A stretch of DNA of 64,000 nucleotides from CAYYUA01 sp964542585 (GTDB lineage: Bacteria > Bacteroidota > Bacteroidia > CAILMK01 > CAYYUA01), in contig CAZIUI010000001.1 of assembly GCA_964542585.1 (NCBI GenBank), positions 209,122 to 273,121 on the forward strand. Reading direction: 5' to 3'. Position numbers and translations under genes: made by a program. The notes under the pieces were generated by a model. It ran no database searches, was not told where the DNA came from, and worked only from the letters and a program-made list of their open reading frames with translations. Below are positions 25,516-34,565 of this stretch, in pieces. How positions within the stretch are numbered: position 1 is the stretch's first letter; the number at the start of each line of letters is the position of its first letter.

Positions 25516-26379
25516 TTACGCGTGAATAAGGTTGTAAAGGTAATGGCCATAGCCGCTTTTAAGAAGTGGTTGGGCCAATTTTTCCAGCTTTTCAGCAGAT
25601 ATGAAACCTTGCTGGTATGCGACTTCCTCAATGCAGCCAATTTTCAAGCCTTGTCTGGCTTCAACCACACTTACAAACTGGCTAGCCTGCATGAATGACT
25701 CAAATGTCCCCGTATCCAGCCAGGCTGTTCCTCTTTTCATGATCTCCACATTCAGGTTCCCTTTTTCTAGATAAGCGTGATTGACATCGGTAATTTCATA
25801 TTCACCGCGGTTAGAGGGTTTCAAGCCTTTAGCAATGTCCACAACCTGATGGTCGTAAAAATAAAGCCCTGGAATAGCGTAATTGGATTGGGGCTTGGTT
25901 GGCTTCTCTTGTATTGAAATAGCCCTTTGATCCTTATCAAAATTTACTACGCCATATCTTTCAGGTTGAGAAACGTGATAAGCAAAAATCAGGGCGCCTT
26001 GCGGTTTGTTAATATTAGCAAGTGTTCGTTCAAAATCCAAACCGAAAAAAATGTTGTCGCCCAGGATCAAAGCCACCGAATCGGAACCTATGAATTCAGC
26101 GCCAATCGTAAAAGCCTCAGCTAGTCCCGTGGGTTCCGCTTGCTCCGCATAAGAAAAAGAACAGCCCAGGTGCTCGCCATCGCCTAACAAATGTTGAAAA
26201 TGAGGTAGATCTTTAGGGGTAGAAATGATCAGGATCTCTTGAATTCCCGCTGTCATGAGGGTAGCTAACGGGTAATAAATCATGGGCTTGTCAAAAATCG
26301 GCATGAGCTGCTTGCTCATCGCTAGGGTGACGGGGTGTAAACGCGTACCGGAACCACCGGCCAGGATAATACCTTTCAT
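25516..26379 (-). CDS. rfbA: Glucose-1-phosphate thymidylyltransferase
   Basis: Makes dTDP-glucose from dTTP and glucose 1-phosphate. The 287-residue length is normal. Motifs: nucleotide-binding GGSGTRLHPVTLAMSKQL (start), KPMIYYPLATLM, LGDNIFFG, the EKPTKPQSNYA substrate segment and AWLDTGTFESFMQAS. The C-terminal part EEVAYQQGFI matches RmlA proteins. It lies 55 bp downstream of rfbB in the operon. rmlC and rmlD are absent from the window, so the product is only carried to dTDP-4-keto-6-deoxyglucose here. Confidence 0.96.
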   Translation of the reverse strand: MKGIILAGGSGTRLHPVTLAMSKQLMPIFDKPMIYYPLATLMTAGIQEILIISTPKDLPHFQHLLGDGEHLGCSFSYAEQAEPTGLAEAFTIGAEFIGSDSVALILGDNIFFGLDFERTLANINKPQGALIFAYHVSQPERYGVVNFDKDQRAISIQEKPTKPQSNYAIPGLYFYDHQVVDIAKGLKPSNRGEYEITDVNHAYLEKGNLNVEIMKRGTAWLDTGTFESFMQASQFVSVVEARQGLKIGCIEEVAYQQGFISAEKLEKLAQPLLKSGYGHYLYNLIHA

Positions 26380-26434
26380 TGCGCTAGTTGTTAAAGGGAA
26401 AATCGAAAGCTAAAAAACAATATTCCTTTCCGTT

Positions 26435-27466
26435 TTAGGCTGTTTGCTGGGTTACCGCTTCCACCCAACCTTCGTTACGCATATACCAATCAATCGTGTA
26501 TTTTAAGCCATCCTCAAAACCTATCAATGGTTGCCATCCGAGCTCCTCTCGGATTTTTGTCGGATCCATGGCATAGCGGTAATCGTGGCCAGCGCGATCC
26601 GTCACAAAACTGATTAGCTCTGCAGCTTTTCCTGAAGGTTGCTCTAGTTTTTCATCCATCAATTCACAGAGTTTATGGACCAATTCAAGGTTTGTCCATT
26701 CATTGTGCCCTCCTATTAAATAGGTGTCTCCAACCCTTCCGCGATGAAAAATTTCATCTATGGCCCTGACATGATCCCCCACATAAAGCCAATCCCGAAT
26801 ATTCTCACCTTTGCCATAAACGGGTAAGGGTTCACGATTCCGGACTTTATGGATCATCACCGGTAAAAGCTTCTCAGGAAATTGATAAGGCCCGTAATTG
26901 TTAGAACAATTGGAGATTTTAACAGGTAAGCCGTAAGTATGATAATAGGCTGATAACAAGTGATCAGCAGAGGCTTTAGAAGCTGCATACGGTGAGCGAG
27001 GGTTGTAAGAAGAATCCTCTCTGAAATATCCCTCTTTGCCTAAAGTTCCAAAAACCTCATCCGTGGATACCTGGAAAAATAAATGCTTTTCTGGTTTATC
27101 AAGATCCCAATTTTGGAGTGCAGCATCCAGAAGAGTGGCAGTTCCTATTACATTGGTTCTTATAAAATCCGAAGGATCAGCTATGGAACGATCTACGTGA
27201 GATTCAGCTGCAAGATTTATGACAGCATCCACATTATAATCCCTAAAAAGACCAAAAACCGCATTACGGTCAGTTATATCCACCTTTTCAAATGCTTGCG
27301 GCGCATCGGGATTAAGCCTGGTCAGGTTTTCCATGTGCCCGGCATAGGTAAGCTTATCAACACAAAGTAAACGCGTTTGGGGATACTGAAAACTCCAGTG
27401 ACGCACCACATGAGAGCCAATAAAACCGGCTGCTCCGGTTATCATCAAGGTCAGAGGCTTTTCCAT
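26435..27466 (-). CDS. rfbB: dTDP-glucose 4,6-dehydratase
   Basis: Converts dTDP-glucose to dTDP-4-keto-6-deoxyglucose using bound NAD. The 343-residue SDR-fold enzyme has the Rossmann motif TGAAGFIGSHV, VINLAAESHVDRSI, the catalytic STDEVFGTLG, the YxxxK pair in YAASKASADHL, SNCSNNYGPYQFPEKLLP and GENIRDWLYVGDHVRA. All are characteristic of RmlB. It is 6 bp downstream of galE and 55 bp upstream of rfbA in a minus-strand operon. Confidence 0.97.
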   Translation of the reverse strand: MEKPLTLMITGAAGFIGSHVVRHWSFQYPQTRLLCVDKLTYAGHMENLTRLNPDAPQAFEKVDITDRNAVFGLFRDYNVDAVINLAAESHVDRSIADPSDFIRTNVIGTATLLDAALQNWDLDKPEKHLFFQVSTDEVFGTLGKEGYFREDSSYNPRSPYAASKASADHLLSAYYHTYGLPVKISNCSNNYGPYQFPEKLLPVMIHKVRNREPLPVYGKGENIRDWLYVGDHVRAIDEIFHRGRVGDTYLIGGHNEWTNLELVHKLCELMDEKLEQPSGKAAELISFVTDRAGHDYRYAMDPTKIREELGWQPLIGFEDGLKYTIDWYMRNEGWVEAVTQQTA

Positions 27467-27472
27467 AACAAC

Positions 27473-28522
27473 CTATTCAATTGATGAGTGGATTTTGCTA
27501 CCTTGTAAATGCTGTTCCCACTGCCATGCCGTAGCCATCATGTTATGCAAGCTTCGTTCAGCTGCCCAGCGTAGCACCTTATTGGCTTTGCTTGCATCGG
27601 CATAAACTTTAGACACATCTCCAGGCCTACGTTTTCCAATTTGATAGGGGATCGAAATGCCGGTTGCCGCTTCGAAGGCATGAATCGCTTCCAGAACCGT
27701 ATACCCCTCCCCTGTTCCAATATTGAAATACTCGTAGGAATGGGAACCAGGATTTTGAAGAAGCCTATCCAAAGCTTTTACATGGGCTTTGGCAACGTCC
27801 ATTACATGAATGTAATCCCGAATACAAGTACCATCTCTTGTGGGGTAATCGTTTCCAAAAACCGTTAAAGCTGACCGGTAACCCATAGCCGTTTGGGTGA
27901 TGTAAGGTACCAGGTTCTCCGGCGTACCAATAGGCCATTCACCAATCAGCCCGGAGTAATGGGCCCCTATGGGATTGAAATAGCGAAGGGAAAGCCCTTG
28001 AAGATTATGGGCTTCACAAGCATCGGCCAACATATCCTCCCCTACATGCTTGGTATTACCATATGGAGATTCCGCTTTTTTTACTGGAGCTTCCTCGCTC
28101 ACGGGGATTTGATCAGGCTCACCGTAAACGGTACAAGAGGACGAAAAAACCATAGCATTACATTGATGAGCTTGCATGGCTTTTAAGAGGTTGATGGTCG
28201 AGCCCAGATTATTCTCGTAGTAATCCAGGGGGTTGGTAACCGATTCCCCTACCGATTTAAGCGCTGCAAAATGAATAACTCCTTCCAGATCAGGATTATC
28301 CCGGAAAAACTGAAACAAAGCCTGCTGATTGCAAAGATCAAAAGCATGGAAAGCAGGTATTATGCCTGTAATTTTAGCAATTCGATCTTCCATCTCAGCA
28401 TAAGAACGGCATAAGTTATCGATAATAGTAACCTTGTAGCCCGCTTGCTGTAATTCCACTACCGTGTGAGCTCCTATGTAACCGGTGCCTCCAGTAACAA
28501 GGATGTGAGGGGCTCTATTCAT
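27473..28522 (-). CDS. galE: UDP-glucose 4-epimerase
   Basis: Interconverts UDP-glucose and UDP-galactose (Leloir pathway and surface sugar supply). The 349-residue SDR enzyme shows TGGTGYIGAHT, the HFAALKSVGESV segment, the catalytic SSSCTVYGEP and YGNTKHVGEDML (Tyr and Lys), LRYFNPIGAHYSG, the YPTRDGTCIRDYIHV motif and GTGEGYTVLEAI. Its ATG overlaps the stop of the upstream acetyltransferase by 4 bp, indicating translational coupling. Confidence 0.96.
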   Translation of the reverse strand: MNRAPHILVTGGTGYIGAHTVVELQQAGYKVTIIDNLCRSYAEMEDRIAKITGIIPAFHAFDLCNQQALFQFFRDNPDLEGVIHFAALKSVGESVTNPLDYYENNLGSTINLLKAMQAHQCNAMVFSSSCTVYGEPDQIPVSEEAPVKKAESPYGNTKHVGEDMLADACEAHNLQGLSLRYFNPIGAHYSGLIGEWPIGTPENLVPYITQTAMGYRSALTVFGNDYPTRDGTCIRDYIHVMDVAKAHVKALDRLLQNPGSHSYEYFNIGTGEGYTVLEAIHAFEAATGISIPYQIGKRRPGDVSKVYADASKANKVLRWAAERSLHNMMATAWQWEQHLQGSKIHSSIE

Positions 28523-29100
28523 TCCGTAAGGGGTTTAATTCCACTATTGCTATACTGATAAACCTGGCCGGATTCCGGGCAAGTAGCAAGGTTTTGATCA
28601 TCAAACCTTAAGCGACCCCCATGAGCACTCATCCAGCCTAAATGCCGGGATGGATTTCCTAATACCAATCCATAGTCCGGCACATCCCGGGTAACAACTG
28701 CGCCAGCTCCTACAAATGCATAAGCTCCTAAAGTAACCCCACAAATAATCGTTGCATTAGCACCGATGGTGGCCCCTTTTTTAACATGGGTGTAGCTTAA
28801 TTCATCCTGACGGTTTACTGCGCTTCTCGGGTTCCGGACATTGGTAAAAACGGCAGATGGCCCAAGGAACACATCATCTTCAAGCGTCACGCCTGTATAA
28901 ACCGAAACGTTGTTTTGCACCTTGACGTTAGAACCTAGCTTAACATCTTGTCCGATGTAAACATTTTGTCCCAGGTTACATTTTGCTCCCAACCTGGCGC
29001 CTGTCATGACATGAGAAAAATGCCACACACGGCTTCCAGAACCAATAAGAGCTCCGTCATCCACAACTGCGGTTTCATGCACGAAGGAATCCTGCTCCAT
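28519..29100 (-). CDS. Left-handed beta-helix N-acetyltransferase, WbpD-like
   Basis: A 193-residue hexapeptide-repeat acetyltransferase. Most of the chain is imperfect [LIV]GxxxxI/V units (VHETAVVDDGALIGSGSRVW, ... LGQNVYIGQDVKLGSNVKVQ ...), the left-handed beta-helix fold, with the WbpD/WlbB-type NVSVYTGVTLEDDVFLGPS, FTNVRNPRSAV and GAVVTRDVPDYGLVLGNPSR. The best-known relatives acetylate the 3-amino group of UDP-sugars, consistent with the DegT aminotransferase at the head of the operon. The substrate could instead be a dTDP-amino sugar. Its stop overlaps galE by 4 bp. Confidence 0.85.
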   Translation of the reverse strand: MEQDSFVHETAVVDDGALIGSGSRVWHFSHVMTGARLGAKCNLGQNVYIGQDVKLGSNVKVQNNVSVYTGVTLEDDVFLGPSAVFTNVRNPRSAVNRQDELSYTHVKKGATIGANATIICGVTLGAYAFVGAGAVVTRDVPDYGLVLGNPSRHLGWMSAHGGRLRFDDQNLATCPESGQVYQYSNSGIKPLTE

Positions 29101-29103
29101 AGG

Positions 29104-30093
29104 TTAAGCCTTGGCCGTTTCTGAGGCCTTACTATCAAGGTCCAGAAAATAATCCAGAGTCACTTTCAGCCCGTCTTCTCTTGATTTGACGGGCTCCCAG
29201 CCCAGCAACTCCCTGGCTTTACTGATATCTGGCTGTCGTTGTTTGGGATCGTTAACAGGTAGTGGCCGGTAATCAATTTCGGATTGACTATTAGTAAGGC
29301 TGATCACTTCTTCCGCAAATGCTTGAATGGTCGTTTCATTGGGGTTGCCCAGGTTCACAGGCTGGTGGTAATCAGCAAAAAGAAGCCGGTAAATTCCTTC
29401 TATGAGGTCGTCAATATAGCAGAAGGATCGGGTTTGGCTACCGTCTCCGTATACGGTCAAAGATTCTCCTCTCAAAGCTTGACCTATAAAAGTGGGGAGA
29501 GCGCGACCATCCTCAAGGCGCATCTTTGGACCGTAGGTATTAAAAATTCTGACAATGCGTGTATCCAAGTTGTGATAAGTATGATACCCCATTGTGAGCG
29601 CCTCTTGAAAACGCTTGGCCTCATCATAAACACCCCTGGGCCCGATGGGATTGACGTTCCCCCAGTATTCCTCATGCTGAGGGTGAATTTGCGGATCACC
29701 ATAAACCTCAGAAGTAGAGGCCACTAATATGCGGGCATCCTTTTTCTTGGCTAATCCTAATAAATTATGAGTACCCAGGGAGCCTACCTTCATGGTTTGA
29801 ATGGGCATCTTTAGGTAGTCAACCGGGCTGGCTGGGGATGCAAAATGAAGAATATAATCCAGGTGGCCTGAAACATGAACAAAGGTTGTAATGTCATGAT
29901 GATAAAATTCAAAATCCGAGCGGTGGAATAAGTGCTCAATGTTGGAAAGATCTCCTGTAAGAAGGTTATCCATGCCAATTACATAGCACCCTTCAGCTAA
30001 AAATCGATCGCATAAGTGAGACCCAATAAATCCAGCGGCTCCGGTAATCAGAACGCGTTTCTTGTCCTGTCCTTTATAAGTAAATCTGCCCAT
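29104..30093 (-). CDS. UDP-glucuronate decarboxylase (UDP-xylose synthase)
   Basis: Oxidises and decarboxylates UDP-glucuronate to UDP-xylose. The 329-residue SDR enzyme has TGAAGFIGSHLCDRFL, the FASPASPVDYLKMPI segment diagnostic of UXS enzymes, STSEVYGDPQIHPQHEEYWG, the catalytic YDEAKRFQEAL, RIFNTYGPKMRLEDGR and YGDGSQTRSFCYIDDL. It lies 4 bp downstream of ugd, which makes its substrate, so ugd and this gene form a UDP-xylose branch. Confidence 0.95.
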   Translation of the reverse strand: MGRFTYKGQDKKRVLITGAAGFIGSHLCDRFLAEGCYVIGMDNLLTGDLSNIEHLFHRSDFEFYHHDITTFVHVSGHLDYILHFASPASPVDYLKMPIQTMKVGSLGTHNLLGLAKKKDARILVASTSEVYGDPQIHPQHEEYWGNVNPIGPRGVYDEAKRFQEALTMGYHTYHNLDTRIVRIFNTYGPKMRLEDGRALPTFIGQALRGESLTVYGDGSQTRSFCYIDDLIEGIYRLLFADYHQPVNLGNPNETTIQAFAEEVISLTNSQSEIDYRPLPVNDPKQRQPDISKARELLGWEPVKSREDGLKVTLDYFLDLDSKASETAKA

Positions 30094-30097
30094 TCTT

Positions 30098-31429
30098 CTA
30101 TACCATGTTTTTGGATTCGAGATTTTTGGCGCTACGCCCTACAGACCGGTAATAAAAGCCGTACTGCTCAACACTTTCCGTATTATAAATATTTCTACCA
30201 TCCAGCATAAGAGGTTCTCGCATCATTTTATGAATATGATCAAAATCCGGGTTTCTGAACACCGGCCATTCTGTTACCAAAAGCAAAGCATCAGCCTGGG
30301 AAAGGATGTCATACGGATTTTGTCCATAAGTGATCATATCTCCATGTAGCTGGTAAACATTATTCATAGCTTCAGGATCATAGGCCTTAACATGAGCACC
30401 CAGCTTCAGAAGTTCTTCAATGATGTAAAGGGCGGGTGCCTCCCGGATATCATCCGTATCCGGTTTGAAAGCTAAGCCCCAAATAGCGATATTTTTACCA
30501 GTAAGGTCATGGTTGTAGTGCTCCAGTAACTTAGGGATTAAGGTCGTTTTTTGTTTTTCGTTGATATTCATCACAGCATTCAGTATTTGAAAATCATAAT
30601 TGTAATCATCTGCTGTTTTCTGCAACGCTTGAACATCTTTGGGGAAGCAGCTTCCACCAAAGCCAATACCCGGGAAAAGGAACCGCTTACCGATACGCTC
30701 ATCTGTACCCAGCCCTTTTCGGATGGCATCCACATTAGCACCAACCTGCTCGCACAGGTTAGCAATTTCATTCATGAACGTGATTTTGGTAGCCAGGAAG
30801 GCATTTGCTGCATACTTGGTCATTTCAGCCGATCGCTCATCCATAAAAATAATCGGATTGCCTTGCCTGATAAAAGGTTGGTAAAGCGAATCCATAAGTT
30901 CACGAGCCCTTTGAGATGAGGCCCCAATTACCACCCTATCAGGCTTCATGAAATCGTCAACAGCGTGACCTTCTCGAAGAAATTCCGGATTAGAGATGAC
31001 ATCAAAATCGGCTTGCGTATTGGCGCTGATAGTCTCCCTTACTTTATCAGCGGTACCCACCGGTACGGTACTTTTATCTACGACCACTGTATAACCTTCT
31101 AACAATGGTCCTAAATCATGACCTACTTGTAGTACATAGCGCAGATCGGCTGCACCATCATCACCGGGTGGGGTTGGTAAGGCTAAAAATATAACTTGCG
31201 CCCCTTTAATCCCCTCAGAGATATCAGTTGTGAACTGCAACCGCTTTTGTTCAATATTCCGCTCAAAAAGCGTTTCCAGGCCTGGTTCATAAATGGGAAT
31301 ATGGCCATTTTGCATTTGTTGGACCTTCACTTCATCAATATCCACACACGTAACATCGTTGCCCGTTTCAGCAAAGCAAGTACCAGTTACAAGACCAACA
31401 TAACCAGTTCCGATAACTGCAATTTTCAT
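30098..31429 (-). CDS. ugd: UDP-glucose 6-dehydrogenase
   Basis: Oxidises UDP-glucose to UDP-glucuronate in two NAD-dependent steps. The 443-residue protein has the Rossmann start GTGYVGLVTGTCFAETG, ALPTPPGDDGAADL, STVPVGTADKVRE, NPEFLREGHAVDDFMKPDRV, the catalytic Cys in GFGGSCFPKDVQAL, and the C-terminal domain with GLAFKPDTDDIREAPAL. These sequences fit UDP-glucose rather than UDP-ManNAc dehydrogenase. It starts 22 bp after the DegT-family stop and is followed after 4 bp by the decarboxylase. Confidence 0.96.
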   Translation of the reverse strand: MKIAVIGTGYVGLVTGTCFAETGNDVTCVDIDEVKVQQMQNGHIPIYEPGLETLFERNIEQKRLQFTTDISEGIKGAQVIFLALPTPPGDDGAADLRYVLQVGHDLGPLLEGYTVVVDKSTVPVGTADKVRETISANTQADFDVISNPEFLREGHAVDDFMKPDRVVIGASSQRARELMDSLYQPFIRQGNPIIFMDERSAEMTKYAANAFLATKITFMNEIANLCEQVGANVDAIRKGLGTDERIGKRFLFPGIGFGGSCFPKDVQALQKTADDYNYDFQILNAVMNINEKQKTTLIPKLLEHYNHDLTGKNIAIWGLAFKPDTDDIREAPALYIIEELLKLGAHVKAYDPEAMNNVYQLHGDMITYGQNPYDILSQADALLLVTEWPVFRNPDFDHIHKMMREPLMLDGRNIYNTESVEQYGFYYRSVGRSAKNLESKNMV

Positions 31430-31451
31430 GAGGAGAGTTTTTTAAAAAGCT

Positions 31452-32609
31452 TTAATAAATTGAGTTTTCTTTAGCAGTATCAAATTTTGTTGTCCAGGCC
31501 TTTATTGCCTCTATTATATAATGAATATCTCCTTGGCTTAATTCTGTATGCATGGGCAAAGATAGGACTTGTTTACTTATGTTCAGTGAATTTGATAGGG
31601 ATTCTTGATCAGGTTTACCATCCTGATATACAGCATGCTCGTGTAATCCGGTAGGATAAAATACCTTGGCAGGGATTTCTTTGTCTCCTAGATAGCTTTT
31701 CAGACTTTCTCTTTCTCCTGCCCTTACTTTCACCGTGTATTGTTGATAAACATGCGTTGACCAGGCCACCTTTTCAGGAGGTTGAATACCGGGCAATTCT
31801 TGCAATACAGCATCATAAGCTTGAGCAACCTGCTGTCGTTCTAGGTTAAATTTGTCAAGATTAGCGAGTTTAACCCTGAGAATAGCAGCTTGGATAGTAT
31901 CCAGCCTCGAATTAAGGCCAACATGATAATAATGATATTGAGTACTCATGCCGTGCTGCCGTAATACCTTAGCCTGGTAAGCCAGCGATTCATCAGATGT
32001 AAACAAAGCACCACCATCTCCCATGCATCCTAAATTTTTGGTGGGAAAAAATGATGTAGCACCCAAGGTACCCATCGTTCCAGCGGGCCGCCACTCACCT
32101 TTACAGTAGCAATGGGCCCCCAATGCCTGGGCAACATCCTCTATCACGTACAGGTTGTAGGTATCGGCAAGCTCCAGAACATCTTCCATTGGCGCGCACT
32201 GCCCAAATAAATGAACGGGCATAATGGCCCTGGTACTAGCAGTAATAGCCCTTTTAGCGGCTTCTGGATCTATCAGAAAAGTGTGGGGGTCCACCTCTAC
32301 CAGCTTAGGTTGTAAACCTAGTTGTTTTGCTACTTCTGCAGTGGATACAAAGGTGAAGTCGGGAACGATCACCTCACTTCCTTTAGGAAGTTCCAGGGTC
32401 ATTAAAGCCAATTGCAGGGCATCAGTCCCATTTGCACACCCAACAACATGAGGCTCACGCAAGTACTCAGCTAATTCTTGTTCAAAGGCTTGAACTTCCG
32501 GACCGTTAATAAATAAACCGCTGTCCATAACGGACTTTACAGCTTCATCCAACTCCGGCCTAATACGAGCATGTTGGTTATTAAGATCAACCAGCTTGAT
32601 ACCACTCAT
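31452..32609 (-). CDS. DegT/DnrJ/EryC1/StrS sugar aminotransferase
   Basis: A PLP-dependent sugar aminotransferase of 385 residues and the first gene of the operon. It has the VDLNNQHARIRPELDEAV start and the INGPEVQAFEQELAEYL segment, GCANGTDALQLAL, PDFTFVSTAEVA, HLFGQCAPM, EDVAQALGAHC, the PLP lysine in FFPTKNLGCMGDGGAL, HGMSTQYHY and VGLNSRLDTIQAAIL. It is closest in style to WbpE/VioA-type enzymes that aminate 3- or 4-keto nucleotide sugars. Together with the acetyltransferase it would produce an N-acetylated amino sugar, but no matching 3-dehydrogenase or isomerase is in the operon. Confidence 0.92.
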   Translation of the reverse strand: MSGIKLVDLNNQHARIRPELDEAVKSVMDSGLFINGPEVQAFEQELAEYLREPHVVGCANGTDALQLALMTLELPKGSEVIVPDFTFVSTAEVAKQLGLQPKLVEVDPHTFLIDPEAAKRAITASTRAIMPVHLFGQCAPMEDVLELADTYNLYVIEDVAQALGAHCYCKGEWRPAGTMGTLGATSFFPTKNLGCMGDGGALFTSDESLAYQAKVLRQHGMSTQYHYYHVGLNSRLDTIQAAILRVKLANLDKFNLERQQVAQAYDAVLQELPGIQPPEKVAWSTHVYQQYTVKVRAGERESLKSYLGDKEIPAKVFYPTGLHEHAVYQDGKPDQESLSNSLNISKQVLSLPMHTELSQGDIHYIIEAIKAWTTKFDTAKENSIY

Positions 32610-32711
32610 GGAATACTTTCGTTTGCCTCTTACAAAAAGTCAGGTAAATGATCGGTTTAAATTTCAAGTTTACTTTTTACTCATTTAAAGACCCGTCAGA
32701 ATTCGACTTTA

Positions 32712-32719
32712 CAAAAATA
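32712..32719 (-). promoter_or_regulatory. Possible -7 box TATTTTTG for the sugar operon
   Basis: On the minus strand this reads TATTTTTG, a TAnnTTTG match, about 100 bp before the DegT-family ATG. This would give a long 5' leader, unlike the other genes here, and no TTG lies at the usual distance, so the assignment is weak. Confidence 0.3.
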
Positions 32720-32809
32720 ACATGATTCGGGTTATTTCGATCTTTTTTGATCAAAATTTCCCTTGCCTATGGCCCACCAGAAGTTAACCATTTGCAGCTA
32801 TTTGGCTTT

Positions 32810-32817
32810 TATATTTG
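32810..32817 (+). promoter_or_regulatory. -7 box TATATTTG before the P5C dehydrogenase gene
   Basis: Exact TAnnTTTG match ending 33 bases before the ATG at 32851. A TTTG lies 15 bases further upstream (32791-32794), slightly closer than ideal. Confidence 0.5.
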
Positions 32818-32850
32818 TAGCTCTTAAAGACTAAAAAAACCTTGAATACT

Positions 32851-34482
32851 ATGGCTGATGGATTGTTCAAAGTAGAGCCACCCCGCAATGAACCATTTTA
32901 TGCGTATGAGCCCGGTTCACCTGAAAGAGCAGAGCTAAAGCAAGAACTTCATAAATGCTATGAAGAGGTTCGTGAGATTCCTATGATCATCAATGGCAAA
33001 GCCGTTACTACCAATGATCGCCGGGCGTATCGTCCACCTCATCGCTTGAATCAAACTGTGGCCCACTATTACTACGGCGGCTCACAGGAAGTTCAGCAGG
33101 CAATTGATGCGGCTTTATCGGCTAAGCAAGCCTGGCGGAACACTTCCTGGGAGCACAGAGCTTCCATATTCCTAAAAGCGGCTGATTTGCTTCAAGGGCC
33201 TTACCGTCAAAAAATGAATGCCGCTACGATGGTCGGCCAATCCAAAAATGCTCATCAGTCCGAAATTGAAGCAGTAGCTGAATTCATTGACTTCCTGAAG
33301 TTTAATGCCTATAATGCCCAAATGATCTATGAGGGGCAACCTCAAAACGGGAAGTACATGTGGAACCGTAGTGACTACCGGCCATTAGAAGGCTTTGTTT
33401 ATGCGGTAACCCCGTTCAACTTTACTTCCATCAGCGGTAACCTTGGTGCAGCACCAGCAATGATGGGAAATACCGTAGTTTGGAAACCATCTGATAAGCA
33501 GATCTATTCCGCCCAGGTAATCATGGAGGTTTTTCATAAAGCCGGCCTGCCGGATGGTGTGATCAATATGGTATTTGCCGATCCTGATGAGACAACCAAT
33601 ACCGTTATGGAAAACCCCGATTTTGCGGGTCTTCACTTTACCGGATCAAATGGAGTGCTGAAGGATCTTTGGAAACGCAGTGGCCAAAACATTGATAAAT
33701 ACAGAAGCTTCCCTCGTGTAGTAGGGGAATCCGGAGGGAAGGATTTCGTGGTAATGCATGAGTCAGCTGACCCTAAAGAAGTCGCTACCAGTCTTATTAG
33801 GGGAGCTTTTGAGTACCAAGGCCAAAAATGCTCTGCGGCATCCCGGGCTTATGTTCCGTCTAACCGGTGGGAGGAAGTTCGTGAGCACATGAAAATAGAT
33901 CTGGATACCATCAAAATGGGAGATGTGGAGGACTTTACCAATTTTGTGAATGCTGTTATTGATCAGAATGCTTTTGAAAAGCATAAGAAAGCCATTGAAG
34001 ATGCTAAAGCAGACTCAAGGGCTGAAGTGATCTTTGGGGGTAATTGCGATAACTCAGTCGGTTATTTTGTAGAACCCACCTTAATCCTGACTACCGACCC
34101 CCACTACGATACCATGGAGCGAGAACTGTTTGGTCCTATTTTGACTATTTACGTTTATGATGAAGAAAAATTCGAGGAAACCCTCGAACTCGTGGATCAA
34201 ACATCGCCCTATGCCCTTACAGGTGCAATTTTGTCACGGGAGCGTGCTCCATTGGAACTTGCTGCAAGAAAACTAGAAGATGCAGCGGGGAACTTTTATC
34301 TCAATGATAAACCTACTGGATCGGTGGTTGGACAGCAATCCTTTGGCGGCGCTCGGATGTCGGGGACCAATGATAAGGCGGGATCCTACCTGAATTTGAT
34401 ACGCTGGACCTCTATGCGCTCTTTGAAAGAGAACTTCGTTACCCCTACAGATTACCGCTACCCTTTCATGAACGAAAAATAA
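32851..34482 (+). CDS. pruA: 1-Pyrroline-5-carboxylate dehydrogenase
   Basis: Oxidises pyrroline-5-carboxylate (glutamate semialdehyde) to glutamate in proline catabolism. The 543-residue aldehyde dehydrogenase is the single-function type, with FNFTSISGNLGAAPAMMGN, VVWKPSDKQIYSA, HFTGSNGVLKDLW, the catalytic Glu in VVGESGGKDFV and the catalytic Cys in EYQGQKCSAASRAYVP. C-terminal signature SFGGARMSGTNDKAGS is typical. A TTG at 32842 precedes the ATG at 32851; I chose the ATG. No proline dehydrogenase gene is in the window, so that partner is elsewhere. Confidence 0.95.
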   Translation: MADGLFKVEPPRNEPFYAYEPGSPERAELKQELHKCYEEVREIPMIINGKAVTTNDRRAYRPPHRLNQTVAHYYYGGSQEVQQAIDAALSAKQAWRNTSWEHRASIFLKAADLLQGPYRQKMNAATMVGQSKNAHQSEIEAVAEFIDFLKFNAYNAQMIYEGQPQNGKYMWNRSDYRPLEGFVYAVTPFNFTSISGNLGAAPAMMGNTVVWKPSDKQIYSAQVIMEVFHKAGLPDGVINMVFADPDETTNTVMENPDFAGLHFTGSNGVLKDLWKRSGQNIDKYRSFPRVVGESGGKDFVVMHESADPKEVATSLIRGAFEYQGQKCSAASRAYVPSNRWEEVREHMKIDLDTIKMGDVEDFTNFVNAVIDQNAFEKHKKAIEDAKADSRAEVIFGGNCDNSVGYFVEPTLILTTDPHYDTMERELFGPILTIYVYDEEKFEETLELVDQTSPYALTGAILSRERAPLELAARKLEDAAGNFYLNDKPTGSVVGQQSFGGARMSGTNDKAGSYLNLIRWTSMRSLKENFVTPTDYRYPFMNEK

Positions 34483-34516
34483 GGTAAGGAATAACCTTAG
34501 GTCCAGGAAAAATTTC

Positions 34517-34560
34517 AAGGCCCTTTAAGGAATAGTGTTAAATAAAACTTAGAGGGCCTT
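34517..34560. terminator. Hairpin AAGGCCCT/AGGGCCTT between convergent genes
   Basis: Perfect 8-bp outer stem (34517-34524 with 34553-34560) and a partial inner stem, lying 34 bp after the pruA stop and 5 bp before the rpoD stop. It lacks a long T-run, but its position suggests a shared terminator. Confidence 0.5.
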
Positions 34561-34565
34561 AAGCT

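Noticed and set aside
29284..29727. 147-codon plus-strand frame opposite the UDP-glucuronate decarboxylase gene
   Set aside because: It is antisense to a fully conserved enzyme whose motifs occupy the region; no protein-like features of its own.
30551..30919. 122-codon frame antisense to ugd
   Set aside because: Covers the catalytic Cys region of ugd on the opposite strand; shadow frame only.
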